Source: Gonatopus flavifemur (taxonomy: Eukaryota; Arthropoda; Insecta; Hymenoptera; Dryinidae). Taken from it: a stretch of 64,000 nt of DNA. Below the pieces are notes generated by a model. It worked only from the letters and a program-made list of their open reading frames with translations. It made no database searches and was not told where the DNA came from. The first letter of the stretch is position 1; each line of letters starts with the position of its first letter. Positions 21,808 to 33,449 of this stretch are shown in pieces. The translations under genes were made by a program, and so were the position numbers. The stretch lies in contig JAFFJZ010000014.1 of the NCBI GenBank assembly GCA_018340375.1, forward strand, positions 7,750,001 through 7,814,000, in the 5' to 3' direction.

Positions 21808-23547
21808 TTATTTGTTATGACGTCTGAATATTTTAAATATGTTACTGTGTTTTGAACTTGAGAACTTTTTTGTTTCCAGTGAACCATCTTTCTCCGGGAT
21901 CACGCAATGTAATGTATGTGTGCCTGTAATTGTATTCGCTTTTGAATAGCGAACATCAAGTTTTGTTTTCGCCATATTATATTGTTCTTCGCCTGGGAAT
22001 CCCACTTTCATATTCCTCAAGTTATTTGGCTTCAAATCCCAGTTATATAATTCTTGAGCAGTTGTGATTTGTTGGTCGAATGGTCATGGAAGTCTCTCAC
22101 GTGCAGCTGATTCTTTCACTGTATCCTCCACTCCATCACATGGTTCTTTATCATTAACTGTCGCGGAAAAATGCAATCCGGCACTTATTCGAAAATCTTC
22201 CTCGTGATAATGAAGATGGAGAAATTTTTGAAATTTTTTAATTGCTGCGGTGCTCTATAAGAGAGGTCAAAAATCCTTTGGGGATCTTCGGACAAAGTTC
22301 TCATGGAATCAGTGATTATACCAATAAACACATGAACAGCGTTCGCATCATGAATTGTGCATTCAGATATAATCACTAAATTTCGATGAGGTAATTCATC
22401 ATCTTCCCTGAAATATATCACAACTGGGGATACAGTTGACTGGTTATTGTTCCAATGAAAACCAGGGGCTGTATTTTGAAATAATCGCAGATTACAAGGA
22501 ATTCGTCAGCTACCAATGGTCCCTTCAGATGTCTCATGAATCTTGCTTGTTGTTCTGCAGTTAATGCATGAGGCAAGGAATGATTGATTTGGTAACAAAA
22601 TTCATCTATGAATTCGGATGAACACTTGATGGATGTTTCGAGGCTCGGCCGGGGGTTAGAAGTCCAGAATTCACAAGTCACATCTTCGATATTATTTCAT
22701 CGAAAACATCTTCTAATAAACGTTTGAGTCTTTTGATTCCATGACAATTTTTGGATTGCTTCAAATAGCATTCTGATGACGGATTCTCACAAGTCATCAT
22801 ACTCAAGCAGTCACTATAATGTTCCAGTGGTACAGCCAGATCAACAGTCAAGAAATGGTGAATTGAAACCTGAAAAAAGTTGCAAGGTGACCATAAAAAA
22901 GTGGATAGTGGTAATACAAACATTGGAAATTTCGAAACTAGAAGTATATCTCTAGTCTGAAAATCCCATTTAACCAATTGGTTCCATTGAATCCAACGCA
23001 GAAACAGAATTCCAATCTATTCATCTCATTTCGTTACTAGTTTGGATTGTGTTTCTGCGAAAATTAATCAATTCAATGAGATTTCTCAACCAGGGATATC
23101 CTTATTATGACACTCACCTAACATCACAGGTTCCGTATTTTGATGAATGATGCACACAGAAACAGTGTGTGTACCACTGGATCCTGCAGGTACACAGTGC
23201 TTGGGACGGAACGATGCAAACATTGAGAATCCAAGTTCACATTCAGGGTGTCGCGTTTTGAGAAGTGCATACAATGCCTTCAAATTAGAAAGTATTAATT
23301 TGTTCTGGATATGCTCACGTTGGCCTGCATAATTTTGGATTGGGATTAAATCTTTCATACCCAGAAAATTGATGCTCATTTTGTCATCAACATAAAATTT
23401 CACGACTTTTTCAACATCGGCAGATAGATTTTGCCCTGAAGACGGAATTAATTTATAGGAATCATGCGAACAATAGATTTCCGCGCTGAAGGAGGTACAT
23501 CCGAACACTTCCGCGGAAAAAAAATTTTTCCCTCTCCCTGGAAACAA
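21808..23547 (-). pseudogene. Unrecognised transposase-like gene family, decayed copy 1
   Basis: Fragments in several minus-strand frames line up in order with the better-preserved copy at 34812-36799. Reading from 23547 down, they are VEKVVKFYVDDKMS, NKLILSNLKALYALLK, GFSMFASFRPKHCVPAGSSG then THTVSVCIIHQN, a Cys-rich block (MTCENPSSECYLKQSKNC), ALTAEQQARFMRHLKG, VIYFREDDELPHRNLVIISE, TIHDANAVHVF, a damaged AP-QQ-KN motif, a damaged C-D-G-V...T-V-K motif, and KANTITGTHTLHCVIPEKDG. At least four frame changes are needed. The role is unknown. Conserved acidic residues within small motifs suggest a DDE-like nuclease, but this is inference. Confidence 0.6.
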
Positions 23548-23855
23548 ATCATTTTGTTGGGATTATAGGATGATATTCACTGAAGAATCGAAAATTTCAG
23601 GTCTGAGGATGCCCTACGATTTTCCGTTGCACCATTCTCACGAGACTTTTTCCTGCATTGTAAGGACTGGATAAATTCATAATTCCAACATTTCAAGTCC
23701 ATCAGATCAGTAATTTCTGAGATACAGAATCCCAATTAACCTAACGGATATCATTTCAAGACGGGTGAAATAGGTCTTACGGAACCCTAAAACGTTGGAA
23801 TTGGTCAAACACTCGAGTTCGAGTTTTTGATCCGATTAAAATGCATTACTACGTA

Positions 23856-24099
23856 CACTGTTTAAAGAAGCTGGAAATTTACTGTCTCTTGACACTGGGA
23901 AATTTCAGTCAAATCCTTTTTCCAGTACATTTACTGAAATGTAACGACTTTCGTACTGCAAAATTTCAATTTTTGCAGTGAAATCCCAATGAATGTGCTG
24001 GAATATTTCAGCAAATGTACCGCAATCCTCAGTCCAATGTACTGCCTAATGACTTCTAATGAAAATGCTGGAATGTCTTAATGAACATCTTTTGCAGTG
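23856..24099. mobile_element. CACTG-ended MITE, TA target
   Basis: It starts CACTGTTTAAAG and ends CTTTTGCAGTG, with TA at 23854-23855 and 24100-24101. The 244-bp body is a degenerate repetition of CTGGAAATTTACTG-like words. The same terminal type and body occur at 60584-61635. Confidence 0.75.
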
Positions 24100-24126
24100 T
24101 AATTGGAAAGTAAAAATCACGCGGAG

Positions 24127-24371
24127 AAAATTTGTCTATTATAAATCATCAGAGTTGGTAGTATATAAAGGATATACTTGCACTCCCAAGTTATATACCA
24201 AACATTCTTTCCAAAAGTAGCAGACTCTCTGTGAGTTACTGGTAAAATGATGAAATTTCATAATAGAAAGTCCGGTACTTTTGAAGAGAACGTTTGGTAT
24301 ATAACCTTCGAATGCAAGTGTATCCTCAATATACTAGCGAGTCTAGTCATTTATAATAGATAATTTTTGTC
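24127..24371. mobile_element. Foldback MITE with about 90-bp arms
   Basis: AAAATTTGTCTATTATAAAT at the left is matched in inverted form by ATTTATAATAGATAATTTTT at the right. The arms continue inward through TATATACCAAAC and TTCAAAAGTA. The exact ends are uncertain by a few bases. Confidence 0.7.
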
Positions 24372-25015
24372 AGTGCATGGAACTGATTCTCCACGTCCTC
24401 AAAAATGATGAATTGAACTATAATGCGAAATGTAATAGACTCCAGGAAATCTAATGTCATCTGTAACGTTGCTGTAAGAGAAAAGCATTCGGTCTTGGAT
24501 ATGGAATCAAGAACGGGATTACGTGACAAATAATCCGAGGTGTACCAATTCAATCCGTGTTCAAATGTGTTCACTTCTCCCGTGCTCCAATTCGCATAAA
24601 TATGGAGTTTTTTATTCACCAGATCTCGATTCTGGCATGCACAATATTCCTTGTTTGCCTCTGAGATTCTCCACAACCTGGACTATGTATTCATTTGTAC
24701 CCATAATTTTTCAAACCCAATACTCACTCCTATTCAATGGAAAGAACGTGAGAATTTTTTTTCAATTCTTCAATCATTACGAAGGAGTCTTTAGTATGAA
24801 GTTGATCGCAGGAACTTGTTTCTAGATTCAGTACACTTAATAAATGATCTCAAACATCATCAATTTCATCCCTCAAATAGGTTTGATTCCCCAATTTGCA
24901 GGCAATTATTGGAGACATACTGAACGATATGAAGCCATTATTAATATGAGGTAACTTCATGTTAATGCTCAATTCAGGAAGGCTACTGGCTTCAAATACT
25001 CCTTCATCGGATACA
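24371..25015 (-). pseudogene. Possible decayed spliced gene, unrecognised
   Basis: On the minus strand a good splice acceptor (TTATTTCTCTCAG) precedes a block at 25015-24728. Its frame begins VSDEGVFEASSLPELSIN, includes IIACKLGNQTYLRDEIDD, meets a TGA, continues in the same frame through HLLSVLNLETSSCDQLH, and meets a TAG one codon before a strong donor (GTGAGT). After a possible 67-bp intron ending TCTCAG, a second open block reads EANKEYCACQNRDLVNKK and KLHIYANWSTGEVNTF. The exon phases do not join cleanly. It could be a broken gene or chance. I do not recognise the protein. Confidence 0.22.
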
Positions 25016-25521
25016 CTGAGAGAAATAATTACTAATACCACGAAAATATATTCTTCAATATTTTTGAGGATATATATTCTTGGATGCAGCTAATATGGTA
25101 TGGAGCCAAGAGAAATTTTCTTTAATCAAGAAAATATTTTCTGAATTCAAGAAATCTATACTTGGTTTCAGAGAAATTTTCTTGAATCAGGAGAGAATAT
25201 TTTTGGAGAAATGAATTTCTTGGAACAAGAGAATATATTAAGTAAGGAGTTGTGGTTATCAGAGACATGGAGCCGTTCGTGTGTTTAAATTTGCTGTATT
25301 AGCAACACACGCATCGATTATTTTCATTGATCGATGAAGATATGTTTCTTCGCTCCTAGTCAGTCATCGTCAGTCGTATTAAGAAAATATATTGTTGATA
25401 ATAGTAATTATTTCTCCCTGTGTAGACTGATGCCTAGGAAAGGATGAAATCGAACTAAATTTTATAAAAGATCTAATCCATACGTTGGAGTACCCGATGA
25501 CAATGATTTATGATGTATTAC
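25016..25521. other. No gene recognised
   Basis: 25060-25250 is a degenerate run of AAGAAAATAT/AGAAATTTTCTTGAAT words. The rest is unique AT-rich sequence. Confidence 0.4.
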
Positions 25522-25906
25522 CTGTTGGAAGACTGTCATTTGGACCTGCATCACTTCCAATGCAGTTTTCTTCACACACGGGTTTCCGATTTTTATCAAG
25601 GATATTAGAAGCGTCTGGTTGATTTCCCAATTGTGATCCATTTTTTCTGCATTTTGTACACAGATAATCGAACCGACTCTAACCGTCTCTATCTCACGAA
25701 TATTTAGAAGCTACCCTCGAACTTTTTATTCCTGTATGGTTTTTCAAATTGAATGAGTAGCAGCGGGAATTGAATTTCCCACAAGTAGTCATGATGCACA
25801 ACCGCAAGTTCCTCTCATGGAACATGCGAGGGCAAGATGGTTTTTTGAACACCCCGGCGGCTGTGGTGATGATCAGTTTTGCTGAGAAAATCAAGTTGAG
25901 AAGCAC
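25522..25906 (-). other. Candidate exons, cysteine-rich, unrecognised
   Basis: Minus strand. One block at 25906-25694 begins MLLNLIFSAKLIITTAAGVF, which looks like a signal peptide, and then carries four cysteines (PSC, RLC, TTCG, SRC). A second block ending at 25522 reads LCTKCRKNGSQLGN and KPVCEENCIGSDAGPND. It ends at a GT donor (CCAACAG, then GTAATA). The phases of the two blocks do not join with the donors I can see, and another frame is also open through the second block. Treat this as a hint only. Confidence 0.22.
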
Positions 25907-26087
25907 ACAAACATCGGAATACTAATCCAATATTGGGAGTTCACAGTATTGGAACAGAAGAGGAATTACTTGGTGATTAGTTATCAAAAACAGGAGTCTT
26001 CAAGTTCAGGAAGTAATACAAAATTTGAGATATCTGAATAAAAAAGGGAATTATTCATTATTCTTGTCCATTCTTTTTGCATTTACT

Positions 26088-27322
26088 CTGGTAGAGGTTG
26101 TCCGACTGAAAGAAAAAGTCAGTCAAAAGTCCGTCGGAGTCATTCCGTAGTCAGTGGAGTGACAAAAAAGTCCGTCAATGGCATTCGAGGTAAGGACTCG
26201 TCCATAAATTACCTAAGGCTCTTTTTTCTATCCTCCTTCGTTGCATCAACTTCAGACCAAATGAGGAAGATAGAGAAGGAGATAATAAACAGCGTTACGT
26301 AATACATGAACGATCCCTAATCTTACTGACACTGGCGTAGAAAGACGACTGAATGAGTGAAGGTGACGGTACGAAAGGCTTGAAATGCATTTTTCACCGG
26401 GATTCGAGCGATTTTTCCGGTAGATTTGATCACGGAATTCGAATATTTTGGTCGATTTTGTAAGGACTTTTGAGGAACTTTGTGAGGGATAGGTGTGAGG
26501 GTTTGTCAGTGATCCGTGAAAAGTCAGCCAGGAGGGGCTTTCGACTGACTTCCAGGTGACTTTTGAAGGACTCTTGAGGGATATTGTTAAATGTGACGTT
26601 ACGTTAGAGTTTGTCAGCAATCCGTGGAAAGTCGGCCATGAGGGACTTTCGACTGACTCTTGGGTAACTTTGAAGGGACTTTTTAGGAACTTAGTGAAAT
26701 CTCACGCGCCTCGAGAGTTCGTTAGTGATCCGTGAAAATCCAGCCATGAGGGACTTTGCACTGATTTTTGGGTGACTTTCGAAGGACTTTTGAGGAATAT
26801 TGTCAAATATGACGTTACGTTAGAGTTTGTCAGTAAACCGTGACCAGCCAGCGATGAAGGACTTTTGACTAACTTTAGAGTCAATTTCAAAGGACTTTCC
26901 ACGGATCACTGACGAACCCTACCCCGAAGTCATATTCCACAATATCCCTCAAAAGTTCCCTGTAAGTCAGTGGAAATTCAGTCAAATATCCCTCATTACT
27001 GACTTTTCACGGATCACTGACAAACTCTCGTGACACATCTCTCACAAAGTTCCTCAAAAGTCCTCACGCAATCACCCACAATATTCGAATCCCTTGATCA
27101 AATATACCGGAAAAAATCGTTCAAACCTCGGTGAAGAATGCATCTCGAGCCTTTCGTACCGTTGCCTCCACTCATCCAGTCGTCCTCTACGTCAGTGTCA
27201 GTAACATTACCTCGAATGCCATTGACTGACTTTTTTGTCACTCCACTGACTGCGAAATGACTTCGACGGACTTTTGACTGATTTTTTTTTTACTCGGGTG
27301 GATTCTTCTATTCTCTACCAAA
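26088..27322. mobile_element. Foldback element with about 600-bp arms and internal tandem repeats
   Basis: The left arm (GTCAGTCAAAAGTCCGTCGG, GTCAGTGGAGTGACAAAAAA, GGTACGAAAGGCT) is mirrored at the right end. The left arm carries an extra 100-bp segment near 26195-26310. The middle is a run of about 120-bp units with GTTAGAGTTTGTCAGT, CCGTGAAAAGTC and GACTTTTGAGGAA. The open frames here follow the repeat and are not genes. Confidence 0.8.
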
Positions 27323-27325
27323 TAT

Positions 27326-27560
27326 TCAACCGATGATACACTTATTTGGATTTCTATAATGTTGAGAGACACATGCAAGAACAAATTTCTCAATTGAAAG
27401 TAAATTTTCATGGGCAGAAAAGGTTTTTTTATAACAATTAACTCGACATACACCCAATGATTCACTCACGACCTGATTGGGATCAAAATTCGTGGATTTG
27501 ATGGCGGTTTTTACAAAAGGAATTCGGAAAAAAGTGATCAATACACTCAGCTTCGGAAAT
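27326..27560. repeat. Dispersed repeat shared with 21583-21800 (inverted)
   Basis: See 21583-21800. This copy lies on the minus strand beside the large dispersed repeat, copy 2. Confidence 0.55.
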
Positions 27561-27801
27561 GAGATTCGAATGGAAACCAGAGGGCTCCATCTCCTGACAG
27601 CTTCGCTCCGCTCAGCAGTTCGACTCACTTCAAAATTCGCTGCGCTCATTTGGAATAAATCGTAGCCTACATAAGCTCGCATCTTGAACGGTTCAGACAT
27701 TCGGGGAAATATGGAGAGCAACTCATCGGTTCTTCATTGGATCGAAAAAATTTTCAAGTGTAATATTTAGAAAGCCTGAAATTAATTGGCTACCATTTAT
27801 G

Positions 27802-28352
27802 ATGAATGGGTTTGGAGGAACTGAGAGTGAAACCAGCGTATGTAGAACAATGATATCGATATATATATTTTTCGATTCTGGTCGCAGGGGAAATAATACA
27901 AAAAAATAATATAATATAATATAGGAGTAGTTTCTTACCACTAGTGGTTTATGTGTATATGGTACGTGTGAGTGTCGTGAGTGTCAGTGTGTCGTCTCGT
28001 CAATCGGCTTGCCGGCTAGTGGTTGTTCCGCGCGGATCACCGTGGAGGTACGGGTGGCTGCGAGGAGGTCCGTGGTCCAATTGCTCGCGGAGAGTGTTTT
28101 GGGATACCGCGTGGTATTGTTCGGAGAGTGACTCCACTAGTACTTTCACTGTACGTATCCTTTGCTGGCCTCGTAGGGAGTGTTAATAATGATGATGACG
28201 AGTAGCTTATGTGTCGGCTACCGGTAACGAACTGTGCTTTTCCGCCTTGACTCATCATGAGTCTCGCCGCTGCTGCTCCCTCTACCTTCTCGTAGGTGCC
28301 CCCTCTACCTCCTCGTAGGTGCCCTCTTCTACTCTCTTCTTGTAACACTTAT
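27802..28352. mobile_element. GC-rich insertion of about 550 bp, nature unknown
   Basis: Copy 1 of the host repeat runs directly from CTACCATTCTTC to ATACCATGTTCAAATG, so this segment is an insertion here. Its 27950-28340 part is much richer in G+C and CpG than the surroundings and includes two repeats of CTC(C/G)TAGGTGCC(C/T). The right end holds TGTAACACTTATGTTACA, a short palindrome. It could be a solo LTR, but I cannot define matching ends or a target duplication. The short open frames are not convincing. Confidence 0.45.
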
Positions 28353-28514
28353 GTTACACATTCTTTATACCATATCCAAATGATTTGGAAACATGTTTCT
28401 AAACAACCGCGGGATTTAGACAACTGTCCTGGTCGAACTGAAGCTTGGAAGCGTGAAGAAAGGGTAAGCTGAAAGTCATTAAAGAGTTCCAAAGAGTCAT
28501 TTGACGTAGTTCTC

Positions 28515-29152
28515 AAGGAATATTCAGGATCGAATTTGTAAAATTATTGTCAAGTAGAGGATCAAGGCCGAAGGAATTCGATGATCATATTTGTTGGGCT
28601 TTTATTCGTATTCATGATGAAAAAAAGAACTAGCTGGATATACAAACCACTTTGTAACAACCACACGAAATTTTCGATGGATTTTTTCCTGAAAAATTTT
28701 CATTCTCAATCCGTTCATGACTAATGGGGACGCATTTCATTCCTGTTGAGATTTGAAAAACCTTCACCGTAGAAATTTCACACATATGTAACTTTTATAA
28801 TGGTTACTCGCATTTATTTATGATGAGTGAAATACATTCGCATGAAAAAAAGCGTGTGACAGTGTCCTGATGATGAAATATGATGCATCCACACGGTGAA
28901 GGTTTTCCAAATCTCACAAAGAACAAAATGGGCTCGCATAAATCATGAACGGATTGAAAATGAACATTTCTGAGGAAACGAACCATGGAAGAGTTTGTGT
29001 GGTTGTTACAAACTTGGTTGTCTATGTATCGAGTTGGTTGTTTTGTTATCATGAAGATGAATATAGACCTCGGCGAATATAATTACTGAATCCCTTCAAC
29101 CTTGGTCCCCTACTGAATAATAATTTCTCAAATTCGATTCTAAATATTGCTG
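28515..29152. mobile_element. Foldback element, about 640 bp
   Basis: Inverted arms of about 280 bp share TTTGTAACAACCACAC, ATTTTCA(A/T)TCCGTTCATGA, GAGATTT and AAAACCTTCACCGT. In copy 1 of the host repeat, GAGTCACTTGAGCGTAACG is uninterrupted, which marks the empty site. Confidence 0.75.
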
Positions 29153-29949
29153 GAGAGTTATCTTAAGCGTAACGAAGAGTCATCCAGGCGTAATTTAGGG
29201 ATGAATTGTAACATTTTCACGCGTCATTTGTTTCAATAACTACTCCCTACACTTTTGGATTTCCACTAGTGTGCAGTTGTCATAACTCCAACCAACTTCT
29301 GGAGAGTGTTCGGATACGGAAAAGCTCACACGGGAAGATCGAAATACTCATTTTTGTCCTACATCTCGTCCCAGATTTCAATTCAGCACCTCCTAAAAAC
29401 CTACAGAACCCATGTTTCATATCAATCCGTCCACAAATGCAAAAACGATGGAATTCACGTCCGCTGTATTGGATCTGCCATTTGAATTCATTTTTTGACG
29501 TCAGATTGGGATTCAGCACCCTCAAAAATCCCCAGAACTCATGTTTCATACGAATCTGACTACAAATGTGAAAATGACCAAATTCACCTCCGCCGCATCA
29601 GATCCGTCATCTCGAATTAATTTCCTGACGTCGATTTAAATCCAGGACCCTCGAGAACCCCTAGGACCTATGTTTCACATGGATCTGTCCATAAATGCGA
29701 AAATGACTAAATCCACGTCCGTCATATTGGATCCATCACGTCAGATACGTTTTTTGAATTCAGATTCGGATACAGCACCATCGGGAACCCCTTGCCCCTG
29801 TGTTCCATATGAAATTGTTCATTGGGATCAGGACGACTGTATTCATGTCCGTCATATTGGATCCACCATCTTGGATTCATTTTACGTGTATGCAAGCCAG
29901 AATGACAAACGTATGAAAATCGCGGAGGAAACGAGTACTAAGCACACTA

Positions 29950-31800
29950 CGAGTACTGAACAGAAGAAATTCTCGGATTGATTAATGAAAGGAGGGAATA
30001 CAAGGATAAGGGTAGCGAACATGATCAGCGACATACAAGGTACTAATGAATAAAATAATGAGAGAATCAAGGAAAGCAAAAGAACAATGGTTAGAGGAAA
30101 AATGTCAGGATATAGAAGTTGAATTACATTTAGGGAAAATGGATGAGGCATATGGGATAGTTAAGAGATTTGTTGGACAAATGGAATCTAGAAGCAATTT
30201 ATAAGGACAGAGGAGAAAATAAAACAATGAATTGATCATCCAGAAGATCTGTATGGAGGAAGCGATAATATAGGACTCTTAGAGAGGGAGGAAGATGTCG
30301 ATGAAGAAGGATTGGGAGATTCAATTTTGAGATCAGAATTCGACAGGGCTTTGAAAGAACTGAGAAAATAATAAAGTACCAGGAATAGATGGCATAAGTG
30401 CGGACCTTATCAAAGCCTCCAGTCAAAGAACTCGTGACGCACTGTTTGATTTGGTCAGAGATATGTACGAAGGAGGAGAGGTACCGAAAGATTTTCAGAA
30501 GAATAAAATTGTCACCATTCCGAAAAAACAAGGAACAGACAAATGCGAGAACTACAGAACGAATAGTTCAACTCCGCATGCCTCGAAAAATTATATTCAG
30601 AAGGATAGAGAATAAAATAGACGATAGATTAGCAGGAGATCAGTCCGGTTCCAGGAAAAATGGGGGAATGCGGGAAGCAATATTAGCACTCAGAACAGTC
30701 GTAGAGAGAAGTTTAGAGTTGAAAAAGTCTGCGTATATAGGTTTTGTAGATATACAAAAAGCATTCGATGATGTTGGTCGGGAGAAAATGTCCACGATTT
30801 TGAAAAAGGTAGGAATTAATTTCAAGAATAGAAGAATAATATATAAATTATATAAGAATCAAACCGCAATAATAGGAATAGAGGGTCAAAGAGGAGGAGC
30901 ACAAATTAAAAGAGGGGTGAGACAAGGATGCTCACTATCGCCATTGATTTTCAATTTGTATATAGAAGAAGCGATGAACGAAGTGAAGGAGCAAGTTCAA
31001 TTGAAATTACAGATTCAAAGTGAGAATGTAAGCGGGCTGAGATTTGCGGATGACATGGCTATATGAGCTACGAGTGGTGCTGAGTTAGAAAATACTCTCA
31101 ACACGATGTGAACAATATTACCAGAAAACTGTTGTATGCATATAAATAAGGACAAAACAAAATTAATGATTTGTGCAACAGCAAGGAGAATGGAAATCAA
31201 AATAGATGCAGAGTCAAGGAATTTAAATATCTGGGAAGCATAATTACAGAAAACGGTGAAAGCGAAAGAGATATAGGAGCAAGAATAGCACAAGGGAAAC
31301 AGGCTTTCCACCAAAAGAAACAGTTACTATGTTCGAAGAATATTAACTTAGCAGTAAGGAAGAAATTCTTGAAGAGTTACGTTTGGAGCACAGCATTATA
31401 TGGTTCCGAAACTTGTACAATTGGAAAAACGGACGAACAAAGGCTTGAAGCTTTTGATATGCGGTGTTATAGAAGGATGCTTAGAGTAAAGTGGATAGAG
31501 AGAGTGGAAAATGAAGAAGTACTTGAGAAGGTAAATGAAAAGAGAAGTCTCTTGAGACAGATCGTGAGAAGAAGTAATCTGATAGGACATGCATTCAGGC
31601 ATGATAGTTTATTGAAAACAATATTGAGAGGGAAAATGAATGGTGAAACTCACGAAGGTAGAACTGGATTTAGTTATATGAAACAAATTATACAAGATAA
31701 AGATTGTCGTAGATATGTATAAATCAAGCGTTCAGCGGATAATAGACAGGGTTGGAGGATTCCGTCATAAGACTGATTACTTCATGATGATGATGATCAG
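29950..31800 (+). pseudogene. LINE-type non-LTR retrotransposon, 5'-truncated and dead
   Basis: The reverse transcriptase is readable across several frames: NKVPGIDGISADLIKAS (30370), VPKDFQKNKIVTIPKKQ, GFVDIQKAFDDVG (motif A, near 30740), GVRQGCSLSPLIFNLY (motif B, near 30915) and LRFADDMAI (FADD catalytic motif, 31037-31063) followed at once by a stop. A second long frame, 31171-31722, gives the thumb and C-terminal part (KYLGSIITENGESERDIGAR, VRKKFLKSYVWSTALYGSET). The endonuclease domain is absent, so the copy is 5'-truncated. It ends near 31790 in an ATGATGATGATGATGA tail, as many LINEs do. There are at least three frameshifts or stops. The clade was not determined. Confidence 0.88.
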
Positions 31801-31929
31801 TTGTCATCAGGTTTGACCTCAAATGTCGGTGTTCGGATCTATGAAAGATTCTCGTTCATAATACATACAGTTCTGGCCCAAATTATCCTAGTAGAATCTG
31901 ATAGGGTCTAAGACCCACGAAATATCAGA

Positions 31930-32290
31930 AACTACCTGGTGCCGAATTGCACATCGGCTATATGGGAATCATCATATTGGATTTCGGGAAACCGATCCCG
32001 AATTCGTATTCGGCGAACCCCAAATCCCCCTGGCACTGATTTTCACGGGCATCGGCAATACTCCGAATTCCAAGCCCGCTATATTGGAACCGCTACATGG
32101 ATATACGGCGACACGACCCCGTATCCGTGTTCAGCGAGCCCCAAGACCCCTTGGTACAGATTTCCACGGGGATCAGCAATGTTTCGAATTCCAAGTGTGC
32201 CATATTGAATTCCGAGACATCAACCCTAGATTCGTATTCAGCAACCTCCAAAACGCGCAATACTCATTCCTAATGCAATGGGAGGGGGTT
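31930..32290. repeat. CGACCCC-type repeats
   Basis: Three diverged units contain ATTCG(T)ATTC(G)GCGA(A/G)CCCCAA, CCGAATTCCAAG(C/T) and CATATTGAA. They belong to the same broad family as 104-395. Confidence 0.7.
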
Positions 32291-32649
32291 GATGTTTTGA
32301 CCGCGATATTGAATTCGTCGTTTGCAATTCCAGGAATTTCATTCCGTAAACGTAATTCAGAGGCACACCGATATAGTGAGCAATGACAAGCACGATCCGT
32401 AGAGCACTCCTCATGCTTACATATCGGATTTCAGTGGTTCTGACCACGACCTCCCTGCATGTCAGCCACCGTATTGGCGAACTTGGGGCTCCAATCCAAG
32501 AATGTCAGACGACATAAAAAAAAAGACTCCAATGAAAATTGCGGATATTCTTAGAGATGTTCGTTCTCAACAACAAAATGTGCAGGGGGGAGGTGGCTGA
32601 TTCCACGAACAATGCCCCATTTACATACATATATTTATATGAGTATATA
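32291..32649. other. No gene recognised
   Basis: Unique sequence without a convincing frame; the longest frame is 69 codons on the minus strand. Confidence 0.4.
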
Positions 32650-33216
32650 CTGGGTGATTCCAAATTGCCGTACACTTTTCTGAGAACAGATTCTTGATGG
32701 AATTCTGAAAATATTTCGGTCCGGAATATTCAGATCTGATCCTTGAATCCGAAGATTTGAGCATTTTTGGATTTTTTGAAGAATCCAAATACTTCGGAAG
32801 TACCATATTTTTGCCTTTTGAATCCAACACCATTTCCTCAATCAGATCACGGGGTGTCCCTGGAAAAAAATAGATCTAATTCGGCTTCCTTCGTTCTGGA
32901 GTTACAGCGATTTAAATTTGTTGAATCCTGATTGGCTGGAATGCAAAATATTTCGACTTGCTCCACAACGGTGGAAGCTGAATGAGATTAATTTTTTTTT
33001 TCTCCGGGATGCTCCGTGATCTGACTTCGAGAATAGTGTTGGATTCGAAAGTCAGAAATATGGTACTCCCGAGGTATTTGAATCTTTCAAAAACTTAAAA
33101 AATGCTCATATCTCCGGATCTAAGAATCAGATCTGAATATTCCAGACCAAAATCTTCTCAGAATTTCATGAAGAATCTGCTCTCAGAAAAGTATATGGCA
33201 ATTTTGAATCACCCAG
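32650..33216. mobile_element. CTGGGTGATTC palindromic element, 567 bp, TA target
   Basis: The element is a long imperfect palindrome: CTGGGTGATTCCAAATTGCC at the left is mirrored by its counterpart ending at 33216, with TA at 32648-32649 and 33217-33218. The arms are about 260 bp. The centre holds CTGATTGGCTGGAATGCAAA. A sister copy starts at 50271 and a diverged relative lies at 42718-43287. Confidence 0.9.
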
Positions 33217-33449
33217 TATATGTATATATGGGACGTTTCACGTCAACCGTTACAGTGCTGAATCCAAGATTGAGGGCGTTGGAATTGAACGTTGGATAGT
33301 TCAAAATGTTAATCCATTCGAGTGCTTTCGAAAGCCAGGTGGCACACTTTGAAATTTCAATATGGTGGTGGTTATACAGCATGAAGACCCTAGGAATCGG
33401 CTGTGCATTATTCCATAACGTTGATTGTCCGCGATAATCCTCACGCGAC

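Larger units (their letters stand above)
27470..29890. repeat. Large dispersed repeat, copy 2 (with insertions)
   Basis: The block order is as in 17960-19620: CAGAGGGC and CTTCGCTCCGCTCAGCAGT near 27570-27620, CAAATGATTTGGAAACATGT near 28378, GCGTAACGAAGAGTCATCC near 29166, then about 130-bp units to 29890. Two segments absent from copy 1 interrupt it: about 27802-28352 and 28515-29152. Confidence 0.75.

Noticed and set aside
26252..26902. Minus-strand ORFs of 66-122 codons
   Set aside because: They follow the 120-bp repeat of the foldback element.
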